The position numbers were made by a program, and so were the translations under genes. This document shows positions 1 through 4,658 of a DNA stretch of 5,489 bases, one piece after another. Each line of letters begins with the position of its first letter. The first letter of the stretch is position 1. The DNA comes from Brachyspira catarrhinii (GTDB lineage Bacteria > Spirochaetota > Brachyspiria > Brachyspirales > Brachyspiraceae): assembly GCF_005518285.1 (NCBI RefSeq), contig NZ_SJDU01000144.1:1-5489 (forward strand), written 5' to 3'. The notes beneath the pieces were generated by a model, which saw only the letters and a list, made by a program, of their open reading frames with translations, was not told where the DNA came from and did not search any database.

Positions 1-66
1 AATTAATCTTTCGGTAATATTGTTTATATATTCCTCTTTTGCGTTTGGTTTCATTACTACTATCAT
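1..66 (-). CDS. aroF: 3-deoxy-7-phosphoheptulonate (DAHP) synthase, N-terminal fragment
   Basis: Only the first 22 codons are present; the gene runs off the left edge. The protein begins MIVVMKPNAKEE and continues with a helix-like stretch (YINNITERLI). This is how the N-terminal ferredoxin-like regulatory domain of type I-beta DAHP synthases (AroF of the Thermotoga type) usually begins. Those enzymes condense phosphoenolpyruvate and erythrose 4-phosphate in the cytoplasm, the entry to aromatic amino acid synthesis. The ATG at 66-64 has a strong Shine-Dalgarno, AAGGAGA at 80-74, with a 7-nt gap. It lies 23 nt after the stop of the preceding membrane-protein gene, so it is probably the third gene of that operon. 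The start and reading frame are directly visible. The identification rests on a short N-terminal signature, so another enzyme with a similar N-terminal domain is possible. Confidence 0.6.
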   Translation of the reverse strand, partial: MIVVMKPNAKEEYINNITERLI

Positions 67-89
67 AATTTTATCTCCTTAAAATAATT

Positions 90-635
90 TTATAATATTC
101 TTAAATTAATATAATCTATAGATAAAGTTTGATTATTATTCGATTTTGTGATTACAAATTTATAATCGTCTTTTTCAAAATAATATATTTCGACTAAAAT
201 ATTTCCGTCACTATTGTCTATTATTTCGCAGTTAAGATTAATATTATTAGCATTTAAATTACTTAATATATTTTCTAAAGCTTCCTCGACATTATTATTT
301 ATACTAACGGTTATCTGTTCTATTATATTGTCTCCCACGAATACGATAATCTTTCCATCACTTTCTTTCACTTTTATATTTTTTCTTAAAATATTATTTC
401 TAATCGAATCTTTATTCGTTTCAAAAATTTTAGATAAATTATCAAACGAAGTATTAAAAGAAATTGACGCTAAAGATTTTATATCGCCAGCGCTTATATA
501 AATAAAATTGGAATATATAAGATTTTCCGACAAATCCAATTCTCTATTAGCCTCTCTGTTTTTATGAATCAAATTTGCAAAAACTATGCATAAAATAAAC
601 AGACATGAAAACAGTATAAATTTTATAGCTCGCAT
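90..635 (-). CDS. Unrecognised membrane-anchored protein
   Basis: This 181-residue protein is not recognised. Residues 1-3 carry a positive charge (MRA, then K5) and residues 6-22 form one hydrophobic segment (FILFSCLFILCIVFANL). This can act as an uncleaved signal anchor, or as a signal peptide, leaving about 155 residues outside the cytoplasm. The rest is Asn/Ile-rich with alternating predicted strands and helices; no catalytic motif or repeat is apparent. There is no clear lipobox followed by a mature N-terminus, although cysteines at 11 and 16 lie in the hydrophobic core. The ATG at 635-633 has no Shine-Dalgarno; the upstream 18 nt are pure A/T plus a TGA stop in frame at 653-651, so no earlier start exists. 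It lies 29 nt after the ComFB-like gene and 23 nt before the DAHP synthase gene, in the middle of a tight leftward operon. Size and topology resemble LptC, but its sequence pattern is not visible, so I do not assign that function. Confidence 0.75.
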   Translation of the reverse strand: MRAIKFILFSCLFILCIVFANLIHKNREANRELDLSENLIYSNFIYISAGDIKSLASISFNTSFDNLSKIFETNKDSIRNNILRKNIKVKESDGKIIVFVGDNIIEQITVSINNNVEEALENILSNLNANNINLNCEIIDNSDGNILVEIYYFEKDDYKFVITKSNNNQTLSIDYINLRIL

Positions 636-664
636 TTTATTTATAAATAATCAAAACAAAACAA

Positions 665-1324
665 TTAATTTTCCGTTAGCAATATATCGTCAACTTCTTC
701 TATAGAAAATAGCGGCATATCGTTTGCGTTATAGAAAGAAGGACTAACGGTAAAATTTAAAACGCCCTTATACCGTTTATATTTTTCCGCTTCTATGACT
801 ATATCCAAATTCAAATCGATACTTTCGTTTGAATCCACTTTTTTCGGCATAAAACAGAACATAAATTTTCCCGGAACATTTTTTGAAACTACGGCTGGAT
901 TTGGAAAATTAGCTCCGTATCCTTCTATGAGTTTGTCTTTATAATACATATATACCAACGCGTTTTCCACTTTTTCAAAACCGCTCGCCGAACATATATT
1001 TCCCGTTATGCTCGGATAAGTTAAATAATAACCGTTTTCTTCTATAATGGGGATAGATTCTAAAGGAGTATTTTCTTTTCTTCTTCTTATAACTTCGCAT
1101 GCTTTTTCTATCGTATTTATTATTTCGATATTTTCTTCCGTATCGCCTCTGTCGTAGCTATGCAAAACTCCCCTTGCGCTCGTCACATATTGAGGTTGCA
1201 CTCTATTCAAAGTGTAGGCTATTATATCCATACGCATATTTGTATTTGCAGGTATATTTTTTTCTTTAAAATAAGAATCCGCCAATTTGGAAATTTTTTG
1301 TTCCATAAGATTTACTAAATACAT
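665..1324 (-). CDS. ComFB-family protein with C-terminal beta-rich domain
   Basis: Residues 1-55 match the ComFB (late competence development) pattern: VNLMEQKI at the start, then MDIIAYTLNR-QPQYVTSARG (residues 32-52), corresponding to the family's D-x-x-A-x-x-LN-R-x-PP-x-Y-x-x-x-x-G core. Known ComFB proteins are small dimers, and some have been reported to bind cyclic dinucleotides. The cysteines that usually precede the core and bind zinc are absent here: the stretch reads IPANTNMRMD. Residues about 60-90 are a charged helical linker. Residues about 98-200 look like a beta sandwich (ITGNICSASG, then NALVYMYY, then LDIVIEAEKYKRYKG), recalling carboxypeptidase-regulatory or transthyretin-like folds; this part is inference. 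No signal peptide is seen, so it is probably cytoplasmic. The ATG at 1324-1322 has a perfect AAGGAG at 1336-1331 with a 6-nt gap. It is the first gene of the operon leading to the DAHP synthase gene. Confidence 0.8.
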   Translation of the reverse strand: MYLVNLMEQKISKLADSYFKEKNIPANTNMRMDIIAYTLNRVQPQYVTSARGVLHSYDRGDTEENIEIINTIEKACEVIRRRKENTPLESIPIIEENGYYLTYPSITGNICSASGFEKVENALVYMYYKDKLIEGYGANFPNPAVVSKNVPGKFMFCFMPKKVDSNESIDLNLDIVIEAEKYKRYKGVLNFTVSPSFYNANDMPLFSIEEVDDILLTEN

Positions 1325-1351
1325 AATATTCTCCTTAAAAAATTCAGAGTT

Positions 1352-1377
1352 TATAATTATAATATATTATAATTATA
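1352..1377. promoter_or_regulatory. 26-bp perfect palindrome over -10 and start site (possible operator)
   Basis: Positions 1352-1377 read identically on both strands, with the centre between 1364 and 1365. The sequence consists only of A and T. It covers the -10 box and the predicted transcription start of the ComFB-like operon, where a bound repressor dimer would block initiation. Because the region is almost entirely A/T, symmetry of this length is less surprising than in balanced DNA, so an operator role is only a suggestion. Confidence 0.3.
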
Positions 1378-1400
1378 TAAAATAAAATATTATTTGTCAA
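1372..1400 (-). promoter_or_regulatory. Sigma70-type promoter of the ComFB-like operon
   Basis: On the minus strand TTGACA (1400-1395) and TATAAT (1377-1372) are both perfect consensus hexamers, separated by exactly 17 nt. The predicted transcript starts near 1365, giving a leader of about 40 nt that contains the AAGGAG of the ComFB-like gene. Further TATAAT hexamers occur at 1371-1366 and 1361-1356 but lack a -35 at the right distance. The exact spacing and position make this the best-supported promoter in the window. Confidence 0.75.
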
Positions 1401-1425
1401 AACGATTTTATATTAAAAATATAAT

Positions 1426-1442
1426 AAAAAAATAAATTTTTT
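1426..1442 (-). terminator. Weak A/U hairpin after holA
   Basis: Downstream of the holA stop on the minus strand, six A (1442-1437), a TTTA loop and seven T (1432-1426) can form an all-A/U hairpin whose own 3' arm is the U tract. It has no G/C pairs, so it is a weak terminator at best. It precedes the next promoter (-35 at 1400-1395), which is where a terminator would be expected. Confidence 0.25.
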
Positions 1443-1470
1443 GTTAAAAATTTTTTAATAAAACGAACTA

Positions 1471-2490
1471 TTATTTAGTAATCGTAAACAACATAAGTTC
1501 AAAGCGAGCCTTAAAAATATTATTCGGAGCGCTAACGCTTAAAGTATTTAAATAAGATATTTGCGATATTATATTTATTATTTCGGAAAGCGAAAATAAT
1601 TTTAAAGCGTTCTTTTTTTTCGTCAAAATAAAAGCGGGAATTTTCGTTATTTTGCTTATATCGTTTAACGCGCTTTGAGGAGGAAAAATTTTCATGTAAT
1701 ATAACGCTACAAAATTATTCATCATAAGAGCGAGAGAACTCGAAGCGTCTTGGTCTAATCGATTCATCAAACTGAAGCATTTATTTCTATTTCTTTCAAA
1801 AACCGCGTCCAAAAAATCGAATATATTTTTATTTTTAGACACATAAGTAAAGTCAATAATATCTTCAATATTCAAATATTCTTTATCGTTATAATTGCAA
1901 ATTTTATCGAGTTCGGAATACAAAGAATTATAATCTAAATTTATATTGTTTATCAAATATTCAATCGCTTCGCTTGAGATTTTTTTCCCGTTTTTATTTA
2001 TATAAGCGTTTATTAATCCTCTGAAATCTTTTTCGTCTGGCAAAGGAAAATTTATAAAATGCAAATAATTTATATTTTGTTTTTTTGAAAAATATTTATA
2101 AATAGAATCCTCTTCCAAAGAGTTTTCGGTTTCGAGTATTAATATTGAAGATTTTGAAGGATTAGAACAATAATCGATAAAATCGTCTTGAAAATTATTA
2201 TATTTATAAATTACTATGACTCTAATTTGAGAGCCTAAAGGCGGCGTGTCGGCAATTTCCAAAGGCGAATAACCTATAGCGTCATTTTTATCGTAAAACA
2301 CATTATAATTCATTTCGCTTTCGCCTTCGTCTTTGAAAACGGAAGAATGCAAAGAGGCTATAAAAGTTTTTTTGAATAATCTTTCTTTTCCCGTCAAAAT
2401 ATAAATTCCGAATTTGAACGGTTCTTTAATATAATTGTCTTTTAATTTTTTATAGTCCAATTTGTTTTTTATAGAAATTGCGTTTATCAT
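1471..2490 (-). CDS. holA: DNA polymerase III, delta subunit
   Basis: This 339-residue protein has the length and layout of the delta subunit of the DNA polymerase III clamp loader, which opens the sliding clamp so that it can be placed on DNA. Residues about 25-155 match the first domain: FGIYILTGKERLFKK, then PLGSQIRVIVIYKYNNF, the usual position of the conserved R-x-V/I-x-V strand. Residues about 156-225 form the small helical second domain, ending with NIFDFLDAVFERN (222-234), the hallmark of the family. Residues about 235-335 form the helical collar domain, with a basic IPAFILTKKKNA segment (284-295). No Walker A motif is present, as expected for delta, which does not bind ATP. The ATG at 2490-2488 overlaps the TAA of the upstream HIRAN gene by one base (TAATG). 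The nearest purine-rich site, AGGAAA at 2510-2505, lies 14 nt away, so translation probably depends on coupling. Confidence 0.88.
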   Translation of the reverse strand: MINAISIKNKLDYKKLKDNYIKEPFKFGIYILTGKERLFKKTFIASLHSSVFKDEGESEMNYNVFYDKNDAIGYSPLEIADTPPLGSQIRVIVIYKYNNFQDDFIDYCSNPSKSSILILETENSLEEDSIYKYFSKKQNINYLHFINFPLPDEKDFRGLINAYINKNGKKISSEAIEYLINNINLDYNSLYSELDKICNYNDKEYLNIEDIIDFTYVSKNKNIFDFLDAVFERNRNKCFSLMNRLDQDASSSLALMMNNFVALYYMKIFPPQSALNDISKITKIPAFILTKKKNALKLFSLSEIINIISQISYLNTLSVSAPNNIFKARFELMLFTITK

Positions 2491-2918
2491 TAATTTATTT
2501 TAAGTTTCCTATTTTTATTAATAAAGACTCTTATCTCTATTTTGCATTCGTCATGAGCGTCTAATTTTACTTTTTTTACAACGGCATTAACTTTATGATT
2601 TTTATCGTCCATTTTATAAGAAATTAACGATGAGATAATATTGGGAACATATCCTAATTTTATCCAATTCATATCGTATACCGCTATTGCAAATTGGTCG
2701 TAAGGATAACTCGTATCTTGAATAAGATTTATAGGTTCGTTTTTCGATAAATATTCAATTATTTCTTTTCCATCGCTATCTTTATAATCGGCGACAAAAA
2801 AATCTATATAATGTTTTTTCGTTTTATAATCCGTGTTAATTATAACTCTTCTATAACTGTCTTCTTGACTTCTTATACTTATAAGATGTTTTGTAATGTT
2901 TTCGCTTTTAGTATACAA
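2490..2918 (-). CDS. Stand-alone HIRAN-domain protein
   Basis: This 142-residue protein is essentially one HIRAN domain. The conserved core is visible at residues 61-92: EPINLIQDTSYPYDQFAIAV, then KLGYVP. It matches the family's pattern of a Pro/Asp segment before D-x-x-AIAV and a following LGY-x-P. Two basic strands come later (HKVNAVVKKVKL and CKIEIRVFI). In eukaryotic HLTF the HIRAN domain binds the 3' end of single-stranded DNA, and free-standing bacterial versions are known. A role in replication or repair is inferred from this and from coupling to holA. The start is a TTG at 2918-2916, preceded by GGGG at 2928-2925 with a 6-nt gap. The frame is open upstream to a stop at 2975-2973 but has no ATG or GTG, and the mapped promoter places transcription start near 2958, so the TTG is the best choice. 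No signal peptide. Confidence 0.8.
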   Translation of the reverse strand: MYTKSENITKHLISIRSQEDSYRRVIINTDYKTKKHYIDFFVADYKDSDGKEIIEYLSKNEPINLIQDTSYPYDQFAIAVYDMNWIKLGYVPNIISSLISYKMDDKNHKVNAVVKKVKLDAHDECKIEIRVFINKNRKLKIN

Positions 2919-2964
2919 AATTCGCCCCGCAATATTTGTTTTAATTTTTATTTTATAATAAAGA

Positions 2965-2993
2965 ATTTTACTTTAAATCGAATTTTCTGTCAA
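2965..2993 (-). promoter_or_regulatory. Sigma70-type promoter of the HIRAN-holA operon
   Basis: On the minus strand TTGACA (2993-2988) is followed after 17 nt by TAAAAT (2970-2965), a perfect -35 and a 5/6 -10. Transcription would start near 2958, leaving a leader of about 40 nt before the TTG start of the HIRAN gene. It is divergent from the promoter at 3086, with 92 bp between the two -35 boxes. Confidence 0.65.
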
Positions 2994-3085
2994 GCGATTA
3001 ATAATAAAATAATTGAGAAAATAATTAATTATTTGTATTATCCAAGAATTATTTACAAGTTTTTGGAACGCTTAAAATATTATAA

Positions 3086-3116
3086 TTGACAAATTAAAAA
3101 TTACATATATTATAAC
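3086..3116 (+). promoter_or_regulatory. Promoter of the two-phosphatase operon
   Basis: A perfect -35 TTGACA lies at 3086-3091. The -10 is less certain: TATTAT at 3108-3113 has a 16-nt spacer, and TATAAC at 3111-3116 is closer to consensus but has a 19-nt spacer. Either gives a transcript starting around 3120 and a leader of about 45 nt. The rest of the 2994-3164 stretch is AT-rich, and I see no riboswitch or other gene in it. Confidence 0.5.
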
Positions 3117-3164
3117 GAATGCATAAAAATTATTATAAAACAAATTAAAATACTATTATAAATT

Positions 3165-4001
3165 ATGAATATCGATAAATTTTTTTTAGATTTCGGCGGA
3201 AAGTTGGAAAAAGATTCCGTTTTGGTTGGATTGGATTTTAACATTGAAGATAACGACAACAACAAATTTTATTCGATTGATAACGATTATAGAATCGTAA
3301 AAAACGATATAGAAAATTCTTTATCGGGTTATTCGATTTTAAATAAATTCGCTTATAAAAATAATAAAAAAATAAATATTGACGAAGAAATTATTAACAA
3401 TGCGTTTGAAAAAAAATTATTATTCGGAATTCCTTTATATATTCCAAATCAAAACAAAAAAATCAACAAGGCTTTATTTTTGGACAGAGACGGAATATTG
3501 ATGGAAGATTTGGGATATGTCGGAAGTATCGATAGAGTGAAAATAAAAAAAGAATTTATCGACATTGTAAAATACGCGAAAGAAAAATGTTTTATAACGA
3601 TAGTCGCCACAAATCAGGCGGGCGTTTCTTACGGTTATTATAGCGAAGAAGAAGTTCAAAAAGTCCATAAATATATTTACGAAGAATATAAAAAATTGGG
3701 AGCTTTAATAGACGATTTTTATTACTGCCCATATCATATAAAAAGCGAAAATAAAAAATATAATATAACTTCGGCAATGCGAAAACCCGAAGCGGGAATG
3801 CATTTGCTTGCCTCCAAAAAATATAATATCGATTTGAGCGAGTCTTTTATGATAGGAGATAGAGACACGGATATTATAAAAATTCCTTATTTGAAAACTC
3901 TTCTTATTGAAACTCCCGCTTATAAAATAATTAATAGAGAAAAAATTGTCGAAACGAAAGATATATATTCTTATTTGGAATATTCTAAAATAGGAGATTG
4001 A
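3165..4001 (+). CDS. HAD-IIIA phosphatase, GmhB-like, with unknown N-terminal extension
   Basis: Residues 102-262 of this 278-residue protein form a HAD phosphatase of the GmhB/histidinol-phosphatase type. Motif I is FLDRDG (105-110, nucleophile D107 and acid/base D109). Motif II is ATNQAG (148-153), motif III RKPEAGM (206-212, K207) and motif IV GDRDTD (231-236). These residues support Mg-dependent hydrolysis of a phosphomonoester, probably on a small sugar or related metabolite. In GmhB a zinc loop has C-x-H and C-x-C before RKP. Here only C188 and H191 remain (CPYH), and the C-x-C is replaced by SAM (203-205), so the zinc site appears lost. Residues 1-100 are acidic and Asn-rich, and I do not recognise them. 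No signal peptide is present. The ATG at 3165 has no Shine-Dalgarno and sits in A/T-only DNA. The stop TGA is 3 nt from the next gene. The substrate cannot be read from the sequence. Confidence 0.82.
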   Translation: MNIDKFFLDFGGKLEKDSVLVGLDFNIEDNDNNKFYSIDNDYRIVKNDIENSLSGYSILNKFAYKNNKKINIDEEIINNAFEKKLLFGIPLYIPNQNKKINKALFLDRDGILMEDLGYVGSIDRVKIKKEFIDIVKYAKEKCFITIVATNQAGVSYGYYSEEEVQKVHKYIYEEYKKLGALIDDFYYCPYHIKSENKKYNITSAMRKPEAGMHLLASKKYNIDLSESFMIGDRDTDIIKIPYLKTLLIETPAYKIINREKIVETKDIYSYLEYSKIGD

Positions 4002-4004
4002 ATA

Positions 4005-4457
4005 ATGAAAGAAGTCTATAAAAATTTATTTGTTGGAAACGATAACGACTGTGAAAAATTTGAAGGCGCTATAGTTCATGCATGCCAAAGTTGTTTTGCT
4101 CGCGGAGTTCATGGGAATATTGGCGATAAAAAAGTTTTTGAAAATGTTGACGATTTATATTTGAATCTGCTTGATATTTCGAGTCTATCTTACGATTACG
4201 CTTATCCTATAATAAAAAAGTCAATCGAATTTATCGACAGAAAAATAAAAGAAAAACCCGTGCTAATTCATTGCAATTTTGGAATGTCGCGCTCTCCTTC
4301 TATAGCTCTACTTTATATGGCTAAAAAATGTTATATAGACAATTCTTCTTTTAAAAACGCCGTCAAAGATTTTAAAAAAGTTTATAAATATTATTCACCT
4401 GGTTTTGGAATGCATAAATACTTTGAAAAATATTGGGACGATATAATGAAATTTTAG
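4005..4457 (+). CDS. Dual-specificity (tyrosine-type) protein phosphatase
   Basis: The 150-residue protein carries the cysteine-phosphatase signature H89-C90-NFGMS-R96-S97 (HCx5RS), with catalytic C90 and phosphate-binding R96 followed by PSIALLYMA. The likely general acid is D57 in LYLNLLDIS. The conserved first half, LFVGN followed by IVHAC (residues 8-27), and the NLLD motif resemble the compact dual-specificity phosphatases of bacteria and phages. At 150 residues it is a complete single domain with no signal peptide, so it is probably cytoplasmic. It would dephosphorylate phospho-Tyr/Ser/Thr proteins or a small phosphate ester; the substrate is unknown. AGGAG at 3992-3996, inside the end of the HAD gene, lies 8 nt from the ATG, and the genes are 3 nt apart, so the two phosphatases form one operon. 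A separate promoter is not seen. Confidence 0.88.
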   Translation: MKEVYKNLFVGNDNDCEKFEGAIVHACQSCFARGVHGNIGDKKVFENVDDLYLNLLDISSLSYDYAYPIIKKSIEFIDRKIKEKPVLIHCNFGMSRSPSIALLYMAKKCYIDNSSFKNAVKDFKKVYKYYSPGFGMHKYFEKYWDDIMKF

Positions 4458-4485
4458 AAAATATTTCTTTATTTTAAATATTTTT
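4458..4485 (+). terminator. A/U hairpin after the phosphatase operon
   Basis: Directly after the TAG stop, AAAATATTT (4458-4466) pairs perfectly with AAATATTTT (4476-4484) around a 9-nt loop and ends in a run of five T (4481-4485). The 9-bp stem contains no G/C pair, so it is a weak intrinsic terminator for the rightward operon. The position immediately after the stop supports it. Confidence 0.35.
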
Positions 4486-4596
4486 CCATCCCATAGGGAC
4501 GCACACTCTGTGGGATGGGTAATCCAAGCGAAAGAAAAAACAGCGACTGCCTGCCGTTGACGAAAAACAACCCCATGCATCTCTACATGAGGTTCG
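4486..4596. other. GC-richer structured intergenic block (possible dispersed repeat or RNA)
   Basis: This block of about 110 bp is clearly richer in G+C than its surroundings and is bounded by TTTTT (4481-4485) and AAAAA (4598-4602). It contains three hairpins in a row. Positions 4486-4498 pair with 4506-4518 over 13 bp, two of them G-T, around a 7-nt loop; the outer 8 bp are CCATCCCA/TGGGATGG. CAGCG (4541-4545) pairs with CGTTG (4555-4559). AACCCCATG (4569-4577) pairs with CATGAGGTT (4586-4594) with one mismatch. No U tract follows the big hairpin on either strand, so it is not a simple terminator. Short reading frames cross it on both strands (minus 4580-4395 is one), but none has a convincing ribosome site or protein pattern. 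Options are a dispersed repeat, a right-end relic of an IS200/IS605-type element, or a small structured RNA. The structure is seen; the identity is not known. Confidence 0.45.
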
Positions 4597-4614
4597 TAAA
4601 AATTATATTATATG

Positions 4615-4649
4615 AAAGAATGTAGATTATCCGCAAGTCTAAATTCTTT
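4615..4649. terminator. Bidirectional terminator-like hairpin between convergent genes
   Basis: AAAGAAT-G-TAGA (4615-4626) pairs with TCTA-A-ATTCTTT (4638-4649): 11 bp with one G-A mismatch and an 11-nt loop. On the plus strand the 3' arm ends in TTCTTTT; on the minus strand the first T run comes about 12 nt later. It lies 9 nt beyond the stop of the leftward surface-protein gene and between two convergent genes, where a shared terminator is expected. The stem is AT-rich, so strength is uncertain. Confidence 0.4.
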
Positions 4650-4658
4650 TAATATTTG

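Noticed and set aside
214..501. Plus-strand open frame of 95 codons
   Set aside because: It lies wholly antisense to the membrane-anchored protein gene, with low-complexity Leu/Ile/Phe/Ser composition and no ribosome site; it mirrors the other strand.
2919..2972. Longer N-terminus for the HIRAN protein
   Set aside because: The frame stays open to a stop at 2975-2973 but contains no ATG or GTG, and the predicted transcription start near 2958 leaves little room.
2811..3089. Plus-strand open frame of 92 codons over the start of the HIRAN gene and the divergent promoters
   Set aside because: It has Phe/Ile/Asn/Tyr-rich composition, no Shine-Dalgarno, and crosses two well-formed promoters; open frames of this size are common in AT-rich DNA.
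3474..3777. Two minus-strand open frames (3668-3474 and 3777-3592) inside the HAD gene
   Set aside because: They are antisense to the catalytic motifs of the HAD domain and are explained by its codon pattern.
4486..4518. The 13-bp hairpin as an intrinsic terminator
   Set aside because: No T run follows the stem on either strand: plus continues GTAATCC and minus continues AAAAATATTT. Termination of the phosphatase operon is better explained by the A/U hairpin just upstream.
4395..4580. Minus-strand open frame of 61 codons across the structured block
   Set aside because: It has no convincing Shine-Dalgarno, overlaps the end of the phosphatase gene in antisense, and its codons come from hairpin arms. 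Another minus frame over the same block is equally open, as expected for non-coding structured DNA.
4486..4597. Plus-strand frame over the structured block reading like a possible TnpB C-terminal tail
   Set aside because: I considered a truncated transposon gene, but no zinc-finger or RuvC motif is visible and no coding sequence leads into it, so a pseudogene call is not supported.
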